Source: Eubacterium minutum ATCC 700079 (GTDB taxonomy: Bacteria; Bacillota; Clostridia; Peptostreptococcales; Anaerovoracaceae). Taken from it: a DNA stretch of 35,260 nt. A program made the position numbers and the translations under genes. Of this stretch, positions 8,227-16,118 are shown piece by piece. Below the pieces are notes generated by a model that had not been told where the DNA came from, did no database searches, and was given only the letters and a program-made list of their open reading frames with translations. Within the stretch, counting starts at the first letter, position 1. Every line of letters begins with the position of its first letter. Location of the stretch: the NCBI GenBank assembly GCA_003433295.1, contig CP016202.1, positions 818,465 through 853,724 on the forward strand. The letters are read 5' to 3'.

Positions 8227-9060
8227 TCAGGCTTTAAGCGGTGGCAGGCTGAGAATTTCTCTCGCTTCCGCCGGAGTAGCTATCTCTCTGCCCAAAAGCT
8301 TTGCGAGTTTAACGGCTTTTTCAACCATTTCGCCGTTGCTCTTAGCGAGGACTCCCTTCTCAAGATAAAGGTTATCTTCAAACCCGACTCTTACGTGACC
8401 GCCCATCGCAATGGTTGCCGCCGCGATGCTCCATGCGTTTCTCCCGAGTCCTGTAGCCGTCCACGTGGATCCTGCCGGAATCGAATCAACCATAAAGGCA
8501 AGATCGCGGATCGTAGCCGTCATCTGCACTCCGAGTACAAAGTCGAAATGAAGAGGATGAACCAGCAGTCCTTTTCTGTCGGCAGTCTTGAGAGCCGTAT
8601 CAATCATTCCCTTATCAAACACCTCAAGTTCAGGCTTGATCCCCTTCTCCTTCATTATCTTTGCAAAGTTTATAATCGTGTTGTCCGTATTTACGAAAAT
8701 CTCATCACCGCCAAAGTTGCATGTTCCGCAGTCCAGAGTAGCCATCTCCGGAGTAGGGACTATGTCCGTCGACTCGAGCCTTTCCAAATCCGTCATGCCG
8801 ACAGCACCGCCCGTGGACGGCTGAATGATAGCATCAGGGCATTCCTTGCGGATAGCGTCGACGCAAACCTGAAAACGAGCCGTACTCTGGGTAGGAGTTC
8901 CGTCGTCTTCTCTAACGTGCAGGTGAATAAGCGCCGCGCCGGCATCGTATGCCGATTTTGCTTCTCTTACAATCTCTTCAACCGTGTACGGAACCGCCGG
9001 GTTCTGCTCTTTTGTCACTTCCGCTCCGCAAATGCAGGCACTGATAATTAGTTTTTCCAT
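8227..9060 (-). CDS. kce: 3-keto-5-aminohexanoate cleavage enzyme (BKACE family)
   Basis: 277 residues from MEKLIISACI. Kce condenses 3-keto-5-aminohexanoate with acetyl-CoA to give acetoacetate and 3-aminobutyryl-CoA, a central step in anaerobic lysine fermentation. The metal site is visible as H46 and H48 in LIHLHVRED and E228 in HVRVGFEDN, with E14 in CGAEVTKEQNP. The NPAVPYT, PSTGGAVGMT and DCGTCNFGGDE blocks are those of Kce itself rather than of distant BKACE relatives. I chose the ATG at 9060 (AGGAG eight bases upstream) over a GTG three codons earlier. No other lysine-fermentation gene (kamA, kdd, kal) is adjacent; it appears to be a single-gene unit with its own terminator. Confidence 0.9.
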   Translation of the reverse strand: MEKLIISACICGAEVTKEQNPAVPYTVEEIVREAKSAYDAGAALIHLHVREDDGTPTQSTARFQVCVDAIRKECPDAIIQPSTGGAVGMTDLERLESTDIVPTPEMATLDCGTCNFGGDEIFVNTDNTIINFAKIMKEKGIKPELEVFDKGMIDTALKTADRKGLLVHPLHFDFVLGVQMTATIRDLAFMVDSIPAGSTWTATGLGRNAWSIAAATIAMGGHVRVGFEDNLYLEKGVLAKSNGEMVEKAVKLAKLLGREIATPAEAREILSLPPLKA

Positions 9061-9081
9061 AAATGCCACTCCTTATACATT

Positions 9082-9087
9082 ATTATA
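9082..9087 (-). promoter_or_regulatory. Possible -10 box of kce
   Basis: TATAAT on the minus strand, about 22 bases before the kce ATG. No recognisable -35 is found at the right distance. The rest of the gap 9061-9619 holds the 35-bp repeats, a short hairpin (GATGTT and AACATC around 9397-9419), a dispersed repeat copy and the next gene's promoter. Confidence 0.35.
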
Positions 9088-9177
9088 CTTTATGATTTAA
9101 CTTATCACGCCGTTTTCACCACAAAACAGTGTCCGGGATACCGCAACAACAAAACGCCTCAACGTTTCCGTTCTCTT

Positions 9178-9282
9178 ACTGTCCTGTCACAGTATTTCCG
9201 TTCCGGTTTCGCACTGTCCTGTTATAGCATTTCCGTTCCGGTCTCGCACTGTCCTGTTACAGTATTTCAATCCGTTTTCTCC
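9178..9282. repeat. 35-bp tandem repeat, three units
   Basis: Units 9178-9212, 9213-9247 and 9248-9282 begin ACTGTCCTGTYAYAG and continue TATTTCCGTTCCGGT. In units 1 and 3 the start can fold as an ACTGT/ACAGT hairpin. A fragment (GTTTCCGTTC) also precedes unit 1. It lies between the divergent kce and regulator genes. Confidence 0.85.
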
Positions 9283-9470
9283 CGTTCACACAATCGGAAA
9301 CAGACCTAAGCGGTGCTCAAAACAACGTCGCCACGATTATACCATCTCAATCACATATTAGCAACGAGAAAATCTCGACTATGGGGTGGGGGCAAGATGT
9401 TGTAGTGTTTTTAACATCACCCGGAAATGAAATTTAAATTTCCCGATAAAATCTGGGCATAGACATTTGA

Positions 9471-9534
9471 CAAATCTTCGTCACAGGCAACCGCACGCCT
9501 CACTTACGGAAATTGAGCGGCGGCATGAGCCCGG
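9471..9534 (+). repeat. Dispersed 64-bp repeat, copy A
   Basis: An ungapped 64-bp match to the reverse complement of 34902-34965: by eye 53 of 64 bases agree and 9 of the 11 differences are transitions. The shared core includes ACGCCTCACTT, CGGAAATTGAG and GGCGGC. It ends just upstream of the regulator's promoter. The second copy sits inside a palindromic element at 34774-34996, so this is likely a decayed member of that family. Confidence 0.8.
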
Positions 9535-9545
9535 ACCGTTCCGGC

Positions 9546-9574
9546 TTAAATTTCACTGTGCAATCTGTTATACT
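9546..9574 (+). promoter_or_regulatory. Probable promoter of the XRE-type regulator
   Basis: TGTTATACT gives an extended -10 (TGnTATACT) with TATACT at 9569-9574. A weak -35 (TTAAAT, 9546-9551) stands 17 bp upstream. The predicted leader is about 40 bases, ending in AAAGGAG before the ATG at 9620. Confidence 0.45.
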
Positions 9575-9619
9575 TGTATGAATAGGTGCAGCTTGAATGT
9601 GGGTAAAGGAGAGTTCAAT

Positions 9620-10942
9620 ATGCGTAATCGATTCGGAAAATGTTTAAGGACTTTAATAGAAAAACACGAAGTCAAAGAGCAGGCTCTTGCGGATGCAATC
9701 AATTACAATGTCACTTACATCAGCAAGTGGCTTAACGGTGCCAAACTCCCCTCAGAAAAAAATGTGGACCGGATTATATCCGGGATTTCCGCTTTTCTCA
9801 ATGACAAAAATTGTGTGTCTGTCCTAAAAAGAACTTACAAATTCGATCGACAGCGGGAGTCCTTGAAAAATCTAAAAGATAAGCAACTCGCTCTGGCAAA
9901 AGGCAGTACCGATATAAAAGATATTTTAAAGAAAGTACTTATGCGCACAGTTGACGACAGCATCATATCCATCCACGCCGGATTGGATTTTTTCCGCCTG
10001 ATGGAGAACGATATGGATGAAATCTATGCGATTCTCAGCGATCCCGGCATTAAGAAAACAGAAATTCATTTGACACTTGATAAAGGCGAACTTAAGGATG
10101 ATTATGTTTTTTATTGCAAATGCATTTTATCTGCCATAGCGCGCCTTGATTTTGTTGAGATATCCATATCGGAAAAGCTTCCCGAAATCCCGCCGTTTAT
10201 CACTATCAACGAGGACTTCTCGGCGCAGCTTCTGTTTCAGTGCGGCGGGACGCCTATCGCATGTTACGGTTTCGAAGAGGAACTCATGGAATTATACCGG
10301 CCGATCATATCGCATCACTTCACCCCGGGGCGCGGTCTACTGGATCCTGCACTGCCGCAGGATCTACGTAAAACCAATGTGCAGCTGGATTCATATTCAG
10401 ATGACAATCAATGGCTGTTCTTCAATGAGGCCCCCGCCATGCTCTTTCCTGATGAACTTGCCGATTATCTCATCAAAACCGCTGACAATGCCTCTGATTC
10501 CGAATATCTCACTAAGCTGATGAATATTTTTCGTACCCGGACCGTATTTTCTAACGTGCACCTTACTTTGTACTCTTCCGTAATGAATGATTATGTCAAG
10601 AATGGTCGTCTCAGCATCGGCAATGTGCCACGGCATTTTTCACGTAAGCAGGTTCAAGATCATATTCGTTATCTGCAAAAAATTATGCGGGACAACCGCA
10701 ACTTCAATATATACTTAATCCGTGACACCGTCGTACGCGATGAAAGTTTTATCGCAAATCCGTCACTATTCATTGATAATCATTCCATAAGCATTGAAAA
10801 TTCACGTCTGAAGCCCAACAAGAATTATCATATTTCAATGGATCCGACCATTCGCGAAATGTTCCTGCACTATTATGAGTGGATGCTGCACCAACCGTCA
10901 TGTATGAAGTTGGATCCCAATGATCTGGATCGTTTCCTGTAG
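9620..10942 (+). CDS. XRE-type HTH regulator with large uncharacterised C-terminal region
   Basis: 440 residues. The first ~65 form a Cro/C1-like helix-turn-helix (FGKCLRTLIEKHEVKEQALA, then NYNVTYISKWLNGAKLPSEK). The remaining ~375 residues match no domain I recognise. They are soluble, with no membrane segment, and could sense a ligand or form oligomers. I chose the ATG at 9620 because AAAGGAGA precedes it; the frame is open further upstream, but only through the dispersed repeat. It has its own terminator but is the only regulator beside the transporter-kynureninase pair, so control of that pair is a reasonable inference, not shown by sequence. Confidence 0.7.
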   Translation: MRNRFGKCLRTLIEKHEVKEQALADAINYNVTYISKWLNGAKLPSEKNVDRIISGISAFLNDKNCVSVLKRTYKFDRQRESLKNLKDKQLALAKGSTDIKDILKKVLMRTVDDSIISIHAGLDFFRLMENDMDEIYAILSDPGIKKTEIHLTLDKGELKDDYVFYCKCILSAIARLDFVEISISEKLPEIPPFITINEDFSAQLLFQCGGTPIACYGFEEELMELYRPIISHHFTPGRGLLDPALPQDLRKTNVQLDSYSDDNQWLFFNEAPAMLFPDELADYLIKTADNASDSEYLTKLMNIFRTRTVFSNVHLTLYSSVMNDYVKNGRLSIGNVPRHFSRKQVQDHIRYLQKIMRDNRNFNIYLIRDTVVRDESFIANPSLFIDNHSISIENSRLKPNKNYHISMDPTIREMFLHYYEWMLHQPSCMKLDPNDLDRFL

Positions 10943-10969
10943 GCTTGTAGGCTTGATTTTCTTAAAGTG

Positions 10970-11005
10970 TAGGCTTGACTTTTTTGAATTCAAGCCTATT
11001 TTTTT
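10970..11005 (+). terminator. Rho-independent terminator after the regulator
   Basis: TAGGCTTGA (10970-10978) and TCAAGCCTA (10990-10998) form a perfect 9-bp stem followed by TTTTTTT. The TAGGCTTG motif also occurs twice just upstream (from 10940 and 10948), as if the stem arm had been duplicated. Confidence 0.9.
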
Positions 11006-11154
11006 GAATGCTTTTTCTTCAATGTCATTCAATTGATTTTTTCTTCTTCTCTTCATAACATTAACGTATCAACGGATCCTAATGGGTTTGCATTTATACA
11101 CATCGGATCTGTACGTGTCACACTGTGAACAGGCACGGTTCTCGTTATTGCTCT

Positions 11155-11185
11155 TGAAAGCGCTTTGAATTTCACATTCAAGCGC
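11155..11185 (+). promoter_or_regulatory. cre-like site overlapping a leader hairpin upstream of the transporter
   Basis: TGAAAGCGCTTTGA (11155-11168) differs at one base from the idealised CcpA-binding cre palindrome TGAAAGCGCTTTCA. It overlaps a hairpin made by GCGCTTTGAAT (11160-11170) and ATTCAAGCGC (11176-11185), with one bulged T. There is no T-run. This suggests carbon-catabolite control of the transporter-kynU operon if the organism has CcpA, which cannot be seen here. Confidence 0.4.
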
Positions 11186-11222
11186 CTGTCAAGCAGAAAT
11201 GATTGAAAGGAGGAATTATATC

Positions 11223-12377
11223 ATGAGAGACGATAAAAATATCGTAACAGACAATCAGGACAATAAGATCAAAATCTCACAGGTTATCACTATCGGCGGA
11301 GCCTTTATGGGGTTTGTCATAGGCTCCAGTTTCGCTTCGGGGCAGGAGTGCCTGCAATACTTTACGGGACACGGTGTATTGGGCAGTATCGGTGCCGGTG
11401 TTATCGCGCTGCTACTTTATGTCTGGTTTGTATCAGTAATCGTGGAAGACGGAAGATATCTCAAACTTCACAATTCCGGAAAGATGTTCAATTTCTACCT
11501 CGGGAAATACATAGGATTTGTTTTGGAATGGTTTACACCTATAATGCTGTTTTTTGTGTATTCCATGATGATTTCTGCCTCCGGTTCCACTTTCGAAGAG
11601 TATTACGGTATCAACAGCAACATCGGTCGCGCAGCCATGATAATCGCTTCACTTGCAACCATACTTCTCGGTCTGGATAAACTCGTTAAAATAGTTGGCC
11701 GCATTGCGCCTGTACTGCTGATCGTAACTATCATCATCGGTATAATTTCTATTGCAAACAATCCGGGAGGTATCGCAAATGCGGATTCACAGTTGCAAGA
11801 GATTAAAGTCCACAGTAATTTTGAAAACTGGGCTCTTTCCGGCTTCATGTACGGAGCCTATACCGTCACCGGTGTAGTTCCTTACTTGGCCGACATAGGT
11901 AAAAGTGCATCAACCAATAAGAAGAATTCTCTGCTCGGCGGGCTGTTCGGCGGCGGTGCTTTCTTGATCGCCGTTATGATCTTAAACTTCGGTTTATTGG
12001 CAAACATTAAGGTTGTGGCAAACTTAGAGATCCCGTCACTGTATGTGGCGGATTCCATAAGTCCGGTCTTCGGCGCTGTTTTTTCGGTCCTGCTGCTTCT
12101 TGGTATTTACACGACTGCCGTTCCCATGATGTACACGGTTTGTAATAAAATATCTTCGGATTCGCACAGTAAAGCGTATAAAATTACTGCAATCGTAACG
12201 GCAATCGTCAGCATATTCGGAGGTCAGTTATCGTTCTCTACCATGATCAGCATCATTTACCCGATATCCGGGTATGCCGGGATCGTTATATTTATCGGTA
12301 TACTTTATACCAAATATATCAAAAAGAAAAAGTATGAGGATTTTGATGAAAATGACACCTTGGTCAGGCATATTTAA
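11223..12377 (+). CDS. YkvI-family membrane transporter
   Basis: 384 residues from MRDDKNIVTD, with about ten membrane helices. The first helix region (ITIGGAFMGFVIGSSFASGQ, then ECLQYFTGHG) carries the broken-helix GxxFASGQE motif of the YkvI family, a LeuT-fold/APC-superfamily group of putative amino-acid transporters. Later helices include ALSGFMYGAYTVTGVVPYLA and LLLLGIYTTAVPMMYTVCNK. Its stop lies 19 bp before the kynureninase ATG, so the two are surely co-transcribed, which makes kynurenine, tryptophan or a related aromatic amino acid the best-guess substrate. The ATG at 11223 follows AAAGGAGG by nine bases; an upstream in-frame start at 11199 lacks this. Confidence 0.8.
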   Translation: MRDDKNIVTDNQDNKIKISQVITIGGAFMGFVIGSSFASGQECLQYFTGHGVLGSIGAGVIALLLYVWFVSVIVEDGRYLKLHNSGKMFNFYLGKYIGFVLEWFTPIMLFFVYSMMISASGSTFEEYYGINSNIGRAAMIIASLATILLGLDKLVKIVGRIAPVLLIVTIIIGIISIANNPGGIANADSQLQEIKVHSNFENWALSGFMYGAYTVTGVVPYLADIGKSASTNKKNSLLGGLFGGGAFLIAVMILNFGLLANIKVVANLEIPSLYVADSISPVFGAVFSVLLLLGIYTTAVPMMYTVCNKISSDSHSKAYKITAIVTAIVSIFGGQLSFSTMISIIYPISGYAGIVIFIGILYTKYIKKKKYEDFDENDTLVRHI

Positions 12378-12396
12378 AAACAAAAGGAGGAACACA

Positions 12397-13671
12397 ATGA
12401 AATTTGAATTAACACGAGATTATGCGCAAAGAATGGATACAGAGGATATCCTTGCAAAATACAAGGATCGCTTTTACAAGTTAAAAGATACGATCTACAT
12501 GGACGGAAATTCGCTTGGCCTTATGAGTAAAGATGCGGAAGAAAGTCTGAATGCCGCAATCGAGGCATGGAAAAACGGCGGCATCGACATCTGGGGAAAA
12601 TACGACTATTTTCTGTACCAGGATCGCCTGGGAGCAATGCTCGCACCGCTTATCAACGCAGATGCCGATGAAGTCACCGTCACGAACAGTACGACGATAA
12701 ATATTCACCAAGGCATCGCAACTTTTTACACGCCCACACCATCGAAAAACAAAATTTTAGTTGATGATCTCAATTTCCCGACAGATCGCTATGCGGTGGA
12801 CAGTGAGGTCAGAATTCACGGTTATGACCCGAAGGAATGCGTCAAAGTCGTCAAAAGCCGCGACGGTGAATTCATATACGAAGACGATTTTATTGATGCC
12901 ATGACGGACGACGTCTGCCTGATCCTGCTTCCGTCCGCTCTATATCGCAGTGCACAATTAATCGATATGAAGAAGATCACCGACGCCGCTCATAAAAAAG
13001 GCATTTATGTCGGTTTCGACCTCTGTCATTCCATAGGCGCAGTACCGCACGATTTCAAAGAAATACAACCGGATTTCGCCATCTGGTGCAACTACAAATA
13101 TTTGAACGGCGGTCCGGGTGCTATCGCCGGCATGTACTTAAACAAAAAGCATTTCCGACTCGCTCCCGGTTTACAGGGGTGGCACGGCAATCGCAAGGAC
13201 ACTCAATTTGATTTAAAACAGGAATTTGAACATGCAGAATATGCGGGCGGTCTGATGACCGGAACGCAGCCAATTTTATCTATGGCTCCGCTCGAAGGTT
13301 CATTGAAGATGGTAGCAGAGGCGGGATTGGAAAACATCCGTGAAAAATCACTTAAAATCACCGCCTACCTGATGAATCTTATAGATGAGAAACTCTCCCC
13401 TTACGGATTCAGTGTAGGGAATAAAAGAGATGATGATCTGCGTACCGGTCATGTTGCACTCGTTCATCCTACCGAGGCAATACGAATCAATGCCTGCATG
13501 AAAGACCGCGGCATTCTTCCTGATTTCCGTTTCCCCGACGTCATTCGCCTGGCACCGGTTCCGCTGTACACCTCCTACTCGGAAGTGTATGACATGATCG
13601 ACATAATTTTAGACATCATGCAAACAAAAGATTACGAGAACTACGAAAACAAAAGGGGTACCGTTGCATAA
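12397..13671 (+). CDS. kynU: Kynureninase (PLP-dependent)
   Basis: 424 residues. It hydrolyses kynurenine (or 3-hydroxykynurenine) to anthranilate (or 3-hydroxyanthranilate) plus alanine. Visible marks are YMDGNSLG near residue 35, the cofactor-binding VGFDLCHSIGAVPHDF (D208, H211), and the probable PLP lysine K234 in WCNYKYLNGGPGA. GLQGWHGNRK and GTQPILSMAPL are also family blocks. The start has AAAAGGAGG at ideal distance. There is no kynurenine formamidase or tryptophan dioxygenase nearby, so the pathway probably begins with imported kynurenine. The length is normal and the active site appears intact. Confidence 0.93.
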   Translation: MKFELTRDYAQRMDTEDILAKYKDRFYKLKDTIYMDGNSLGLMSKDAEESLNAAIEAWKNGGIDIWGKYDYFLYQDRLGAMLAPLINADADEVTVTNSTTINIHQGIATFYTPTPSKNKILVDDLNFPTDRYAVDSEVRIHGYDPKECVKVVKSRDGEFIYEDDFIDAMTDDVCLILLPSALYRSAQLIDMKKITDAAHKKGIYVGFDLCHSIGAVPHDFKEIQPDFAIWCNYKYLNGGPGAIAGMYLNKKHFRLAPGLQGWHGNRKDTQFDLKQEFEHAEYAGGLMTGTQPILSMAPLEGSLKMVAEAGLENIREKSLKITAYLMNLIDEKLSPYGFSVGNKRDDDLRTGHVALVHPTEAIRINACMKDRGILPDFRFPDVIRLAPVPLYTSYSEVYDMIDIILDIMQTKDYENYENKRGTVA

Positions 13672-13789
13672 TCTGCAGGCACCGTGGAATGATCCACAGA
13701 CACCGTGGCGCAAATATCCGCAGGTACTGCAACAGAGATAAGCGTCACTTATCTATTCAGGGTCAGGGCCGGAACTTAACCTTGACCCT
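13669..13789 (+). repeat. Degenerate 21-24-bp repeats and two hairpins after kynU
   Basis: Directly after the kynU stop, three imperfect units share ATCYRCAGRCACCGTGG (the third is truncated to ATCCGCAGGTACTG). Two hairpins follow: AGATAAG/CTTATCT at 13736-13754, and AGGGTCA/TGACCCT at 13759-13789. Neither is followed by a T-run, so neither is a classic terminator. No gene is evident between kynU and the CRISPR fragment at 13892. Confidence 0.6.
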
Positions 13790-13891
13790 GCGATGTCTGT
13801 AAAACGATTGTTCATATCTTTTATAAGCTTCCACGCCGTATATCTGATGTGTCGGTGCGTGAAGCGAGCATTAACTCTCCAAGGTTGACAT

Positions 13892-13980
13892 TATATACCC
13901 CCGCTTACGCGGGAAAAATATTTATCCTTCGAGGATTTTTCCTCTACAAACAGGATCACCCCCGCTTACGCGGGAAACAC
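13892..13980 (-). CRISPR. Detached leader-distal CRISPR fragment: two repeats, one spacer
   Basis: A perfect array repeat at 13953-13980 and a decayed one at 13892-13919 (left edge and last bases changed) stand at exactly the 61-bp period of the main array, around one 33-base interval. The outermost repeat is the most degenerate, as expected at the old trailer end of an array transcribed leftward. It is separated from the main array by 619 bp of unrelated sequence. Confidence 0.9.
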
Positions 13981-14008
13981 GTGAACAATGGTATGCTGAA
14001 AATACTAT

Positions 14009-14044
14009 AAATGCCGTGGACATTAATCCCATGGCATTTCTTTT
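14009..14044 (+). terminator. Terminator-like hairpin beside the detached CRISPR fragment
   Basis: AAATGCCGTGG (14009-14019) and CCATGGCATTT (14029-14039) form an 11-bp stem with one G-T pair and a 9-base loop, followed on the plus strand by CTTTTG. It could end plus-strand transcription from kynU. It is also 20 bp past the stop of the minus-strand ORF 14065-14337, but its minus-strand tail (ATTTATAG) is poorer. Confidence 0.5.
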
Positions 14045-14064
14045 GTGTACCCGTTTTCAATCCA

Positions 14065-14337
14065 TCATCTTTGGAGTGCAATTGCACCTTCATCCGTACT
14101 TACATCAAACGGTAAGTACTCGATATTGGCTTCGTCAACATTGAATAGTCCTTGTTGACCTTTGACATCAAATGGAACGACTGGTTGAACTTTTGAAAAC
14201 GCCCATGCAATACAATTCTCGGGAATTGTATCATCCTTATCAACAAATGCTCGTTTTAAATAAAAGTCGTTTACCTCATCGCAACCGATCATTTCCGCGA
14301 CAGCGATTGCTTTCCCAAAAATAAAGAAATCTTTCAT
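14065..14337 (-). CDS. Unrecognised 90-residue acidic protein inside the CRISPR array
   Basis: The frame starts MKDFFIFGKAIAVAEM and ends STDEGAIALQR. I do not recognise it. It is a soluble, mixed-hydrophobicity protein with about twice as many acidic as basic residues and no signal peptide, membrane segment or obvious DNA-binding motif. The ATG lacks a good Shine-Dalgarno (only AAAGAT close by), so the start, or even expression, is doubtful. It lies on the same strand as the cas genes and the array transcript, in the island splitting the main array from the detached repeats. It could be insertion cargo, a decayed fragment of a larger gene, or a CRISPR-associated accessory gene; nothing in the sequence decides between these. 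Confidence 0.45.
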   Translation of the reverse strand: MKDFFIFGKAIAVAEMIGCDEVNDFYLKRAFVDKDDTIPENCIAWAFSKVQPVVPFDVKGQQGLFNVDEANIEYLPFDVSTDEGAIALQR

Positions 14338-14599
14338 ATCTTTGTTTTGCTGTCTGCTTTAGTTGAGCAAATTAACAGTTTACCTGTGTAGCGAGTTCTC
14401 CAAGTTCTCAACTCTACATATTTCAGACCACAAGCAATCGCACTCGCATAGTATGAGTGTATACTTAATGCTTTCATGTAATATGTATATCATAGATACG
14501 TTGAGATTTCAACATTTTAACGCAAAAAGTCGAGTGCATAAGCAAGTAAACAAGCAAGAATTTCTGCAAACTACTAATACTAACAACTACAGCAACGGG

Positions 14600-16030
14600 G
14601 ACTCATCCCCGCTTACGCGGGAAACACCGATATCAATGTCCACATAAACAGCGACGGCGGGGATCACCCCCGCTTACGCGGGAAACACGGCGATACCATG
14701 TTTTGACAATGGCATGTGCCAGGATCACCCCCGCTTACGCGGGAAACACACGATTTCATCGCCGCCCTCGACCGGTGCCATAGGATCACCCCCGCTTACG
14801 CGGGAAACACCAAAATCTTTCAGCGACATTTTTCCATTTCGCAGGATCACCCCCGCTTACGCGGGAAACACTATTTTTGAGTCAATTCAGCGACGGATTG
14901 GAAGGGATCACCCCCGCTTACGCGGGAAACACGATAACTTGCGTATTTTTCAATGGTTATGACAGGGATCACCCCCGCTTACGCGGGAAACACTCAAACA
15001 TTTTTTTATACTTGTGGTAAGTGCTAGGATCACCCCCGCTTACGCGGGAAACACTTCTATGCCGATCAGCGCCGTCAAGCCTCTTCAGGATCACCCCCGC
15101 TTACGCGGGAAACACTTCTTCTATCCTCGCCCTTGCAAGTTTGTAGTAGGATCACCCCCGCTTACGCGGGAAACACGCAAAATGGGATGCGGAGGAGAAA
15201 ACTTGGACGGGATCACCCCCGCTTACGCGGGAAACACGCCATTCCAGCAAACACGGCACCCCCGCCGCTGGGATCACCCCCGCTTACGCGGGAAACACTG
15301 GAAGTATTTTGGTCAGATGGGAGCTTTCTTGGGATCACCCCCGCTTACGCGGGAAACACGGTGCGGAAAGAACGCCGCAAAAGGTTATCGCGGGATCACC
15401 CCCGCTTACGCGGGAAACACCACTTCTAAAAGTTTTACCTTGGACGCTCTGCAGGATCACCCCCGCTTACGCGGGAAACACATTTCGTACCTAAAGCGGG
15501 CAGTCTTGAGCGCAGGATCACCCCCGCTTACGCGGGAAACACTTTCAGAGATGTCATGGGTGACTTGCGTGAACGGGATCACCCCCGCTTACGCGGGAAA
15601 CACGTACTGATTGTGCTTAATCATGTGTTAGAGGTGGGATCACCCCCGCTTACGCGGGAAACACTCTCGCAAAATTTTAAAAAAGTTGTATACATCAGGA
15701 TCACCCCCGCTTACGCGGGAAACACATTATCTTTCTGCAAAAGTCGCAAAAAAGCACGGGATCACCCCCGCTTACGCGGGAAACACTTATATTTCTTCTC
15801 ATCCTTGTAGTTCTTATCAGGATCACCCCCGCTTACGCGGGAAACACCGGGAGAACTTCCTCCACTAATTTTACCCAGCAGGATCACCCCCGCTTACGCG
15901 GGAAACACATCCAGTTTTACACCGACATTTGCGAACTGACGGGATCACCCCCGCTTACGCGGGAAACACTTGACGAACTGTGGGAAGAGGCATGGAAAGC
16001 CAGGATCACCCCCGCTTACGCGGGAAACAC
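14600..16030 (-). CRISPR. Type I-E CRISPR array, 24 repeats and 23 spacers
   Basis: 28-bp repeats recur at an exact 61-bp period from 14600 to 16003. In transcript orientation (minus strand) each begins GTGTTTCCCGCG, has the hairpin CCCGC-GTAA-GCGGG and ends GTGATCC. All are identical except the leader-distal one (14600-14627), whose left part is altered. The interval is 33 bases, or a 29-base repeat plus a 32-base spacer if the base after GATCC is counted with the repeat. That base is a pyrimidine in every unit. The orientation follows from repeat family, degeneration at the low-coordinate end and the cas2 side leader. I saw no spacer with an obvious match elsewhere in the window. Confidence 0.98.
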
Positions 16031-16118
16031 AGTAAAAAATCCCCTAAAATCAGCCATTCGTATTTTTTAAATCCTCTTACTTTATTTAGTTGAAACTCAA
16101 GTACACTTTCCAGTTCCC
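16031..16118 (-). promoter_or_regulatory. CRISPR leader
   Basis: An 88-bp AT-rich stretch between the cas2 stop and the first repeat. By orientation it should carry the array promoter and the integration signals read by Cas1-Cas2. On the minus strand it ends TAGGGGATTTTTTACT against the first repeat. I cannot assign firm -35/-10 boxes, and no IHF-type site is clear. Confidence 0.75.

Noticed and set aside
10943-11222. T-box or riboswitch upstream of the transporter
   Set aside because: No T-box core sequence or known aptamer was recognised; the hairpin lacks a terminator tail.
14338-14599. Target for the detached spacer in the promoter of the 90-residue ORF
   Set aside because: Only a 7-base identity exists and the seed bases nearest the PAM differ, so a CreA-type interaction is not supported.
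14714-15868. Several plus-strand frames of 60-198 codons across the array with recurring ITPAYAGNT, DHPRLRGKH and GSPPLTRET
   Set aside because: These are the three-frame translations of the CRISPR repeat, a familiar false protein signal; none has a ribosome site.
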